DNA from: Astrothelium macrocarpum
Taxonomy: Eukaryota > Ascomycota > Dothideomycetes > Trypetheliales > Trypetheliaceae
Length of the DNA: 45,089 nucleotides
NCBI GenBank assembly: GCA_021030915.1
Contig: JAGEMR010000188.1
Span: 1 to 45,089, forward strand
Reading direction: 5' to 3'
Shown here: in pieces, positions 33,397-43,443 of the stretch
Layout of the letters: the number at the start of each line of letters is the position of its first letter
Numbering within the stretch: position 1 is the first letter of the stretch
The notes under the pieces: generated by a model
The model's database searches: none
Told to the model about the DNA's origin: nothing
Seen by the model: only the letters and a program-made list of their open reading frames with translations
Made by a program: the position numbers and the translations under genes

Positions 33397-35272
33397 CTAA
33401 CGTTTCCGTACCCGGATCGGGAGGTCCTTGTTTAGATATATCGTAATATTACATTGGACATCATCGAACAATCTCCGAATGGCATTATCCCTAGATTTTT
33501 CCCATGCCAAAGACGCATCGCCCTGACAACTTTTCAAAGTCCCTTCCTCGACAACGAGCTCGAGATAATGTTCCTTTAAAATAGATGCAACAGCTGCAAT
33601 CATTTCTGTTTGTGCAAATGCCCTTCCGGGACAGGATCGTGGTCCTTGACCGAACGGCCAATGCAAGGGACTATCAGCGTCTCGGTCTGTTGTGTCACCA
33701 CTAGCATCGAGCCACCTGGAGGGGTCGAAGTCAAGCGCTGGTGACTCATGTAGCTCAGCACGTCTTTCTGTCGATATGTCATTTTTACTCCATTTACCAG
33801 GATGACGGAAGGAAGCTGAAAGATCTGGTACGCATAAGGTGTTCTTCGGAACCACGTGAGATTCACCATTAGAGTCAATGACTGTTGTAGGAGTGGTCGT
33901 TCTCCTTAATACACATTGAACGACATTGTATACACGTAAAACTTCCTTTTGAACTGCTCCAATATAACCTTGTTGGAGGGCAGCATAGTCTTGTTCCAAT
34001 GTCCACTGATCCATAGGGCGCGTACCAAACTGGCTATCAAGTTCATCTTGGATCCTACATTGATGAATAGGGTAAATGGCCAGTAGGAGCAAGGTGAAAG
34101 CCATTGTATTACCGCTGGTTTCGTGACCAGAAAGCAAAGTAAAGAAGATATCGCCGAGGATGCTTTCTTCTCTCAAGGGATTGTCTGAATAGCCTGGACT
34201 TCCAGCAATAACAATAGATTCTAAATCGTATTACTGCAGCCATACTCATTCATTTGAGAATCATACTTACCAAGTATTGTTTTCTGCTTTTTTGCCGCAA
34301 CTTCTTCCAGACGAGAGATCGTCCCTTCACAGAGCTCTTGCATGTATTTCGTCCACTCGATAAAGGCTGAATAGGCTTCCTTCGTAGACTTGAATGGGAG
34401 TGTTGCGAGCAGAAAGCGTGGAGTTACAAAGATGATACCTAAACGTTCAATGACAGTAAAAAGTGCCTCCTCGTAACTCATCTGATGCCCGGAAATCGCG
34501 TCATTGGAATCTTGTGACTTTGACTCCCAATTTATGTCTTTAGCAAAGAACACTGCAGATATCACATGCAACGCTAGTCTTGAGGTGTAGCGTTTAACGA
34601 CTGGAACAATACCGCCTTGATGGATCCAGTGCTCGGCCAGTGAGCGTGACTGTCTAATCGTCTCCTGCCAGACAGCAGTGTTCGTAGCAGGAGTAAACGC
34701 TGCTGTTATAGCTTTACGGTGATTCTTCCATTCATCGCCTTCGACGGAGCCGATTGTCGGCCCCCAGATATCATAGAACTTCATTATGTCAGTTGGTAAC
34801 TGAGTTTTCCCATGCTGAACAAGCACATGGTTTGCAACTGAGTGGTCGCACGTCCAAAGAATGTTACCTGATGGTGTCGCTAGAATGAAAGTGTCCGAAT
34901 TGATGGCTTGGAATGGTGCATAGCCGGCTTTCCAAATGTTCCATACCTGTGCCATCCTGTCCCCTGTTAATGTTGAAATGCCGTCGTGATTGAGGAAGTC
35001 ACTTACGGAAGCCATGGCATTTTCCATTCTTGCGGAAGTTTATCAATGATCGGAACGAGCAATGCATGGAGCATTACCCACCACGCTGAGGTGAGGTGCA
35101 CGCTACAGCTTATTAAATCTTCCTCATCGAAGCGATGTTGAACTTACGGTGAGCAAAAAACCGGAAATCCAGACGTGCGTGCGACCTTGAAGTTCTTGCG
35201 CCATATCGCGATTTGGTAGGAAACTAGGGCAATGGCTAGGCAGCTGATCGTCGAAATAGTGACAGATACCAT
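33397..35272 (-). CDS. Cytochrome P450 monooxygenase (first)
   Basis: Four exons (35148-35272, 35007-35102, 34271-34956, 33397-34220), with introns of 45, 50 and 50 bp, give an intact 576-residue protein. A membrane anchor begins at the start (MVSVTISTISCLAIALVSYQ). The core shows DIWGPTIGSVEGDEWKNHRK (helix C region), the oxygen-binding I-helix GHETSGNTM (about 334-342), the ExxR pair (E395, R398) and the heme loop FGQGPRSCPGRAF with the ligand at C499. It is an ER-anchored oxidase needing a P450 reductase; the substrate is unknown. The start at 35272 is preferred over an upstream in-frame ATG (35344) because it places the anchor at the N-terminus. The gene is complete although it sits among decayed neighbours. 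Confidence 0.88.
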
Positions 35273-36557
35273 CTTTGTCAGGAGCTTCCAGATGTCAAGG
35301 AGCGAAGAGCATGAACAAAGACTACGTCTATGGCTCTTGTACACAGTAGGCTACAAGCTATTAGACAGTGCGAAGCAGAGGAAACATCCCTATAGCACTA
35401 GAAACTCGCCAAGGAAAAAAGGAGAATGTTTTGCAGAGCGAACACCGATCCCGAGCACAGCCGTAGGATAAAGCTAGCGGACGCGTGGGCTTGTAGCCGC
35501 GCCTTACGGTATAATTCTGTGGGGTCAAGTACACTCGCGCACTCTCCAGTAGAGATTGTGCTGATCGACTGATATTCTTGCAGTCATTATCTGGGCTAGA
35601 GCTGACTGCATGCAGGTGACGCCGCAGCTTGTTCAAATGGTGGTGACCCCTCGCTTGAACGACGCTCTTAACCTGCTTCGGTACTCTGCAAAGCCCTCCC
35701 ATCCCTGGTGGCTGATGCTGATGATAGAGGCTGACAGAACGTTTTCTCATTCGCTCAATTGTGGGAATCCTTCACGGACAACACTCCATTCGGATTGTTG
35801 TGATCCGTACCTGTTTGAATTCATTGGATCAAGGGTATGCACCGGTCAGACGCTAGCCATCCGCCACGGATTGGCACTATATAATTCTGGTTCCCGTATT
35901 GAGGAACTAGTGCCACACGATTTAAAAAGGTGGGTCAAAGGCGCATACAGCATGAAGAAGGATGCGGAAAGAGCAAAGCGATGAGCATTGAAAAGTCTAA
36001 CCCTCGAGGGTAAAAAAGCACTCATGTGATAGCCCATGTTCCGTTAATACTCCTCCCGTCGAATGAGTGTCATAGGTTAGAGAATGGCTTTAACAGCCCA
36101 CCTTGTTAGAGACTGAAGGATACATCTGACGATAACAAATTAATTCTACCCGTAGATGGTAATCTATCCGTTCGGAACCAGATTGTCGTGCTTCGGCAGC
36201 CAGGATCAAACTCATTCCATCAGCGCCCGTCATGCAATACCGAAACTGAGCTGCAGAGGGAGCTCAGCCGTCTTGTCACCACACCCGCCATCCAATCAGC
36301 AGCGGCAATACTTGATATTGGACTTTCTTTTTGTCTACCTCACGGAGTGCTTGACCGCTGCCGATCGCCCCGGCTTATCAAGGCAAAGAGCGAAATTATT
36401 AAGGGCATTGCCTTGAACACTAAACCTATATTTTTACAATAGATCAAGACAGAATAGTAGGAAATGCTTATGATCTACGGCATCAACACTTCTTCAACAT
36501 TACCCTAATAGATTCCCTATTTTGCAAGTCCTGGAACTTTCGCTAGTGATAGCATCA
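35273..36557. other. Intergenic with unassigned frames
   Basis: No supported gene. A plus frame at 35610-35984 includes GSRVCTGQTLA, superficially like a P450 heme loop, but the spacing is wrong and there is no further P450 sequence. Frames at 36156-36442 are featureless. Confidence 0.4.
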
Positions 36558-37944
36558 ATGGCTGTTGAAAGAGTCCCGTCTGAATACACTACAGCAGTAA
36601 CAACGGTCTGCGTAGTGTTTCCCATACTCTCGATATTATCTATATTGCTTCGATACAAAGCACGACATACGGGCAGATTATCGCTTCAATCAGATGACTG
36701 GTGGATTTTGGCCGCATGGGTACGTTCTGTTGATACCCATAACTGGCAAGGCGAGCTCAATGTAGCGTCTTAGGTCGTCACTTTCTCCCTGAGCATCAAT
36801 GAGTGGGCGATGGGAAGCATTGTTGGATTCAATTACCTCAAAACAGATCCAATATGGGGAGCAACGAAAACGACTCAGGTACTGCTCCAATGCCACGAAA
36901 GGAGGTAATGAAACGACTCACCGTTCCAGGGTTCTTACATCTCATCAGTACTGCTCCAGCCTAGTCTCACATTCGTCAAGATCTCAATACTTCTCTTCTA
37001 TAAGAGAATCTTTCCTACTCGCAAATTTAAAATTGCAGCATGGGTAGCAATAGCAGCAGTCGCGATTTGGGGCTTTATATATGAAATTGTAAGTCTAACA
37101 CGAAGGTTTTCATGGTGCTAGGCTTACAGATCGGTAGCTTATTATATTCCAAGGTGATCCTGTCAGCGCGGCTTGGACAGGTAAGGGTCGATTCAGGTTC
37201 AACCAAGTGCATATGGATTTGTCACAAGCTGGGACAAGCATTGGTTTGGATCTGATCGTCCTCTGCCTTCCCCTCCCAGTGCTTGCTACTCTCCATATGC
37301 CAGCGCAAAGGAAATTTGCTGTTGCGACAATTCTCTGGCTTGGCGCCTTGTAAGCCTTGAACAAGCATCTTCAAATATCACTCAGACTGATTTACGTACA
37401 GCTGTTGTGTTGCTGCGGTTGTGCGTCTTGTTTTGCTTGTACTGGTGCTTAACAAGGTAGCAGACACCTCTGGATTTAGTAACATCGGTAAGCGCTTCAA
37501 GCTCGATCCCTCGATGTGTTGACCGCAATACTGATTAGAATGGTAGCGATCTTGGCAAAAGCGTACATTTTCGTTGTGATCGAACCCAATTGCTCGATTA
37601 TCGCCGCTTGCTTGCCTTGTTATGGTCCCCTCTTTAGAGGAAGAAGCGCGGAATCGCTCGTGGCGAGCTTCAGATCGGCGGTGTCGATTGCCAGTGGAAG
37701 ATCGCAGCATTCTCAAGAGAGTCAAAACCAAAACAAATCAAGAAGAACGGTCGGATATGAGAAGACGGATTCGCAGATTGAGCTCCAAGAATTGTCAAAG
37801 GGCAGTTCCTTACCAGGGCCCAGAGATCAGAACATCGTAGTTGTGGAGCCACTGCCGCACGAGGGAAACGAAATATTGGACTCGAACGATCATCACGTAA
37901 TCTCTGTGACAAAGAGCTATTCTCTGCATAATTCTAGTGCCTAG
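36558..37944 (+). CDS. Pth11-like / rhodopsin-domain integral membrane protein
   Basis: Six exons (36558-36719, 36774-36878, 36930-37088, 37138-37349, 37402-37487, 37547-37944) give 373 residues, all in phase. The seven-helix fungal rhodopsin-like domain is evident. Helix 1 is followed by LRYKARHTGRLSLQSDDWW, then FVKISILLFYKRIFP, then the SQAGTSIGLDLIVLCLPLPV segment that precedes the late helices, and finally IIAACLPCYGPLF before a polar cytoplasmic tail. The family includes surface receptors tied to host or surface sensing and many proteins of unknown role. The ATG at 36558 is preferred because the family usually starts just before helix 1. The acceptors at 37137 and 37546 were chosen to keep phase. 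The gene ends 82 bp before the Fot1-type element. Confidence 0.8.
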
Positions 37945-38026
37945 GCTCTGTATCAAGTGCACAAGCTCAATTTGTTGCCAATTTCAGGCATGACTGTCGA
38001 AAGTTTGAGAAGTTGCGCCCAGGTTA

Positions 38027-38074
38027 GGAGTATCGGGCACTTTCTGCACGGTCCACATATCTGCACACTCGAAA
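38027..38074. repeat. Left terminal inverted repeat of the Fot1-type element
   Basis: The first 42 bp are the exact reverse complement of 40152-40193. The next differences are T versus C at position 43 and A versus T at position 48. Confidence 0.92.
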
Positions 38075-38117
38075 TTTGATCAACTCCACGAATTCAAATA
38101 CGAATTACACCACCAAC

Positions 38118-40035
38118 ATGAGCCCAATTGATGTAGCAATTGCTGAAACGAATGCGTAGGAGCATCCCAATTACACTCAGATAGCCAAAAAACATGGAAT
38201 CAGCCGTTCAACATTATCGCGCCGCCATAGAGGTCTCACCAGGTCCCATACAGTCGCCGTTCATGATGTTTTAGCGAAATTTTCATTATACTAAGAATCT
38301 ATTCTAATTCAATGGATTAATACATTTACGGACCGTGGTATTCCGCCTATTATTCGAATAATTCGAAATTTTGCTATCAATATCAGTAAAAAAATAATTG
38401 GAATAAAATGAATATATCGTTTTATATAATATTACCGATCATAATTAAAATCAGTATTTCTCATCATATTTAATCTCATTCGAAAAAAGATAGATAATTA
38501 TATTCAATTTTAATTATATTTTGATATAATATGAATTATTAAATAAAATTATTTTATTATTAATAATTTGATAAATAATGTCCAAAATGGTCCAATACAA
38601 TATTTTATTATATAATATTTATAATATAAATGAAAAAGATTTTATTATGGGCCAAATTGCGAAATATCATCGTATATTTAATAAAATAATTTACGAAAAT
38701 GATTATTTTCGAGAATCAGATATAAATAATTTTCGTTTATGGATTATTATTTTTATCATAATTATTATGAATAAAAAAATTTTGCCTTTTTTATTTATTT
38801 ATAATATTCAATTTAATATTATTTAGAATTCATGATTTCAATATATAAATTTCATTATTTATAAATACAATTTTATATCATTTTCATTAGATTGAATAAA
38901 TAATGAAATTGGATTAATTTAATTCAAAAAAATATTTAATAAAAATATCAAAAATAAAATGAATAATAATTTTAAATGAAAATTATTTATAATAAATGAT
39001 CATGGATTTTATTTTATTATGGAATTTTTCAATTATTATCATGAATAATGAATTTTTGTGATTATTTATTCTTTTTATTTCATTCATCAATTTCAGTTAT
39101 TAGACGTGAATTTATTCAGATTATTAATTGAATATTATAACGCCGAATTAAATGATTAAATTCAATATTCATAAAATTTATTTACATTTATCAAAATTGA
39201 TTTTTTTCTATTATTCTGAAAGACGTACGAAATGGCATTTACATTTCAAAATATTGAAAATGAATAATTTAAAATAGGATTCCGATCGTTTAATTCATTA
39301 ATAATATTTGATCAAATTAATATATAATATTTTCGAAGATATTCAAATCAGGTCTTTAATTCAGATTTCTCAATTATTATTTTTATAAGATATTGGCGGC
39401 GAATTCGTAAATGATTTAATATCCAATTAAATTTGACATTATAAAAGAAAATTAATAAATTTGAAAATTTTTTTTTCCAATAGAATATGAAGAATCATTT
39501 TCTGAAAGTAGAAATTTTAAATCTAAAAAAGATAATCAAAATTCAGAAATAACGAATAAATCAACGGAAGTAATTCAAAATACCTTCTGAATATGATGGA
39601 ATAATATTCTATAATCCTGGTAAAATAATATTCATTCGTGAAATACAATAACAGTAGAAGAAGGCAGAATAATTTGAAAAACAATAAAAAGAGATTCAAA
39701 AGGCAGAATAATAAATTAATAAATAAATTGAAGTTGAATAGAAAGCAGAACGAAAACGCGCCCGAAAGGAAATTCAATAACAACGGAAGAAAAAACGAAT
39801 TGTTCAATAACAGCAGAAATAAAAGGCAGCTGAATAACGGACGGCAAATAAACAGCTGAAATCAGAATCATAATAAATTAAACGGAATCAGCGAAATCAG
39901 TAGAAAATATCAAATGAGGATTCAGAAATTGTGTGTGTGGATAAAAAGGCATTAAAGGAGATAAAAGTAGTTTCTTATTCAGATCATTCAGGGCGTCATA
40001 TACAAATTCCATTACGTTTTAAAGATAAAATTTAG
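38118..40035 (+). pseudogene. Fot1/pogo transposase (RIP-destroyed)
   Basis: The ATG at 38118 opens MSPIDVAIAETNA, followed by a TAG, then the helix-turn-helix YTQIAKKHGISRSTLSRRHRG typical of Fot1/pogo N-termini, then WINTFTDRGIPP of the second DNA-binding module. The DDE region is unreadable through stops and AT drift. The C-terminal tail is recognisable at about 39640-40035: a Lys/Gln-rich coiled stretch in which TAA and TAG sit where Q is expected, then YSDHSGRHIQIPLRFKDKI and a TAG at 40033-40035. Total length, about 639 codons, is slightly above the usual Fot1 size and is one base off a multiple of three, so there is also at least one indel. Confidence 0.88.
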
Positions 40036-40145
40036 AGAATCAAATAAAACGTACGAATTTGGGCTATCGATTTATTCTGATTTCATTTCATTATTTATTG
40101 TTATTGTTGAGATAATCAAATTCGCATATTTGGTGGTGAGAATTA

Positions 40146-40193
40146 ATTCGGGTGTGCAGATATGTGGACCGTGCAGAAAGTGCCCGATACTCC
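40146..40193. repeat. Right terminal inverted repeat of the Fot1-type element
   Basis: Mirror of 38027-38074, ending GTGCCCGATACTCC immediately before the TA target duplication at 40194-40195. Confidence 0.92.
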
Positions 40194-40525
40194 TAGATAG
40201 TTTGATATTTCTCGGCAACACTGCCTTATTTGTCTTACACTTTGTGCGTGGGACGGAAGCTACTTTGCACTACTTAGGAGCGTTGACATTGACTAAGGAA
40301 GGCACAAATAAAGAGTATCAAGCCCATCATGCTCCAGCATGCTGTAGACTCGTGTAATACTACGCAGCTAAGCGAATAAGCGAAAAACGAATACTGGTCA
40401 CAGAGACGCTGATGTTCCCAGGTTAATTTTCATAAGCTTGAAATCAATCAAGAGATTAATCTGTGATTTATTTCGTAAATAAACACGTTCAATACCCAGT
40501 TTCGGGGCGCCCCATCGTTGAAGTT
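40194..40525. other. Short intergenic region
   Basis: About 330 bp between the Fot1-type element and the end of the second P450 gene. It should include the P450 transcript end; no other structure is visible. Confidence 0.4.
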
Positions 40526-42159
40526 TCAGAAAGGGCAGCTTCCCTTGTCTCTCTCTTTAACAAGGACCTCATCCCAGGGCCATGGAAACAAGTACTCGTG
40601 GAGGACGATGTTTCGTGGTCTTGATTGCCCAGCTTTAAAGGCAAACTCATACTCTGTAAGCAGCTTGACAAACACCATTTTGAGGAAATGGCTAGCAAAG
40701 AAACGACCCGGACACGCTGTCTTCCCGTAACCGAAATGGAGAGTGTGTTCATCAACCGAGGTGAATTGATAGTCTTGGCTATTTTTGTTCATCTGACGAA
40801 GTCGATAATACCGTAGTCCGTCAAATTGTTCTGGATTTGTAATAGCTTGTGAGTCTTTGCCAATCTCATATGCTGGCATGCAGACGTAAGCACCCTTGGA
40901 GACGCGCAGACCGTTAGAAAAGGTGTGAGAAGCTTTGAAGAGTCTCTTCATGCCAAGAATTGAGGGCGGAGACAATCGTTGCGATTCACGGAGTACGCTG
41001 TCGAGTTTTTCAAGTCGTGAGTATGATGATGGATTCCAATCTTGTTGACACACATCTAGTATCTCTCTCCGGACCTCTTCGAAGCAAGTTGGATGAGCCA
41101 TAAGATCATATAGAACATTAACTATCCGAATAAGTGTGGTATGAACTGATGCAAGGGCAAGTAAGACTTCCACATGTGCAAGCGTCTCGGGATCTCTATC
41201 ATCACCCTTGGCGATCTCGATCAACCATTTGAGGGCATTGTAGTCTGCTTTATTGTCCGGATTCCATGCTTCATCCTCACTTTTATGAAGCATATCGGCT
41301 ATTATTGGACACAGCAACGACTTCGCGGACCGAAAATAGTGCTTCCACTTCCAGTAGTAGGGTAAAAGGAGGCTAACAGGTGGATGAAGCCAACTCGGAA
41401 AGAGTCTGAGGAAACAAACCGAACGGAATACTTCCAGGAGTCAGCTCCGGTTCATTCATCTCATGAGGACGACTCACAATACTCAGTGTAATTAATGGAT
41501 ATGTCCAGCCAAGCAGGATTGCGACACAAGTCAGGTCCAACCATGACTCGCGCAGCAACCCTTGCTGAGACCTTTGCCAGAACCTGGTACAGCTTGATTT
41601 TGGTCCAGTTCTTACACGTTGGAAAATTGTCGTTGAATGCACCCACTAGCTCATTCTCCAAGTCAGGGGTTAGGTAGCTCAATTTCGGAGTAAGTCTTCG
41701 TTGCACGATAGAGTGATGAAGACGGCTCTCAACGATCAAATTGAGTCCAGTATATGAACCTAGAAGGTCATGCTCAAGCGCACCAGGCGAGCTAGCAACT
41801 GACTCTGGTAGAGAAGCAAGCTCCTTCAGCATGTGCTGGGGCAAGACTACAACGATGCCATCATTGCGAGTAAATTGAAAACCTGTGGATCTAAGCTAGT
41901 GAACTTCAGCGAAGTGTCTCTGGCACAGATCAAGGTTACATACCTTCTGGAAGCCACTTTTGAGTAAACTGGTTCCCGAAAAGGCAAACAAAAGATTATG
42001 GACAAAACGCGGGATGCCAATAGATGAGATACTTTTCAGTGGGCGGGCTCCTTGCACTTGCTTGCGAGATTCAAAGATTTCATAGGAAAAAAAGAAGGCG
42101 ATGATCAAGAAGTAGACCCAAAGAACAGACATCAGAACTTCAGGAATAATGAGCTCCAT
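40526..42159 (-). CDS. Cytochrome P450 monooxygenase (second), ent-kaurene-oxidase-like group
   Basis: Three exons (41944-42159, 41478-41895, 40526-41430) give an intact 512-residue protein. An N-terminal membrane segment (LMSVLWVYFLIIAFFFSYEI) is followed by FTRNDGIVVVLPQHMLKEL and the I-helix ALASVHTTL. There the HTT triad (about 308-310) replaces the usual acid-Thr pair, as in the fungal P450 group that contains ent-kaurene oxidase and related terpenoid or alkaloid oxidases. ExxR lies at E360/R363, and the heme loop FGYGKTACPGRFFA has its ligand at C451. The middle acceptor at 41431 was chosen because it keeps phase and restores EYLFRSVCFLRLFPSWL. An in-frame ATG at 42192 is possible. It likely acts at the ER on a secondary metabolite; the substrate is unknown. 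Confidence 0.87.
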
Positions 42160-43443
42160 GGCTTGAGGGTGACTCGTTCCCAGCCTGTGCAACTGTGTAA
42201 ACTGTTTAAGAAATGTCCAGTCCTGGCGTGGCTTGCCAATGCGGCGAAGATTTTCGAGCTATGATTGGGAGGCGAAATGCAAGGATAGCCGCATGAATTT
42301 CATGCTATGAGAGCGCTACATGATTTTGGATGGAAGCTGCATACCTAGGCAATGCGCGCTTGATCGCCTTGCTGGAGAGCTCGAACTCGTAAAGGGAAAG
42401 AAATAGTGCTTTTTTCAGCTTTGGAGGGCTTTCTGCTCAATGGTCGGATTCTTGTTGCTTGCTGATTTCGTGCATGACATGATGAATCTACTGCAATGCT
42501 TGGGCTCCCCTGCATGGTGATGATAGACTTGGTACTACAGTCAAGCAAAGAGGGTTGCGCAAGCCAACGAGTGGGGATGTAGATGAAGCGATCGGCATGT
42601 CTTCCGAATGATAGTTTCCGTGATCCTGCGGCCGCGGACTTGGAATATGTTAGCTTGATCAATGGAAAAATCGTACATACAAAATCGTGCCTGAGAATTC
42701 GGTGCAGCATACTTTTTGGAGAAAGGCGACTGTGGATTTGGGTTGCATCAGAGAGCCTGCATACGGTTTGACCTCAATGGCTTGTGAAAGCCGGCGCTAA
42801 GGACGTATCTATGCACTGCCGAAAGTGGATTCAAAAAACTTTCAGCTCGTGATGGCTTCATGAGAGCCTGGAAAGAAAAGCCTGCATTGAAATAAGTAAA
42901 ATACCTTACGTAAGGTAATGAGCTTCGCCCACCCTGCCCCAACACTTTTTCCGGCCTGCTGCCTTACGCGTGCAAGCGCTTCAGAAACTAGCTTTACGAT
43001 CAGCTTGGAACCTTAGTCCATCTACCTTGACGATGCTCGTAAACAGCAGGCTGCATGCATGCATTGAGTCTGCCCGAGCCTTAAGGAACCGGGCCCACGA
43101 TCAGCTAGGCAGTCTTCACTTTCCCGTGCCGTACGAACCTGCATGTACTAAGTCTACCTGAGCAATACAGATCCTCCTTTATCACTTTCCGTCCCATTTC
43201 TTAACCCTGTGTATGCACTATACTCTGGCGCTACGCTTACATGCGTGTGACCAGTCCTCGGCTCCCTGCGAACTGATGGAGCCACCCTCCTTTAGATAGA
43301 GCCTTTTTCTGGTTGTAAGATGGTGCCTTTTGCTCTTTCAAGGGCCATCCAGGCATGCTATTGCCATTACCATCGGCGGAACCTCTTTACGACGGTAACA
43401 TATCATGCCTGTCGCTTTGGCGCAAGATAGCTTTGAGCTATGA
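42160..43443. other. Upstream region of the second P450, no gene seen
   Basis: About 1.3 kb with featureless open frames (42345-42710 minus is the longest, 121 codons, Arg/Ser/Lys-rich, no domain). Base composition is normal up to the hAT boundary at 43444. Confidence 0.45.
42902..42917. promoter_or_regulatory. 16-bp perfect palindrome with TTACGTAA core
   Basis: TACCTTACGTAAGGTA reads the same on both strands. TTACGTAA is a known target type for fungal bZIP factors of the Yap/Pap1 class. It lies about 740 bp upstream of the second P450 start, far but possible for a fungal promoter. It may be coincidence. Confidence 0.3.

Larger units (their letters stand above)
38027..40193 (+). mobile_element. 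Fot1/pogo-type Tc1-mariner element, RIP-mutated
   Basis: The element is 2,167 bp. It starts GGAGTATCGGGCACTTTCTG at 38027 and ends with the reverse complement at 40193. The first 42 bp of the two ends match exactly and similarity fades by about 50 bp. TA flanks both ends (38025-38026 and 40194-40195), the target duplication expected of this superfamily. The first 250 bp and last 60 bp have normal composition, while the interior is strongly AT-rich, so RIP hit the body and largely spared the ends. It sits between the Pth11-like gene and the second P450. Confidence 0.92.

Noticed and set aside
35820..35860. P450 heme-loop lookalike GSRVCTGQTLA
   Set aside because: The phenylalanine-to-cysteine spacing is off by one and no ExxR or I-helix sequence lies upstream in any frame.
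42345..42710. 121-codon minus-strand frame as a gene
   Set aside because: Arg/Ser/Lys-rich with no domain, no linked exons and no clear promoter.
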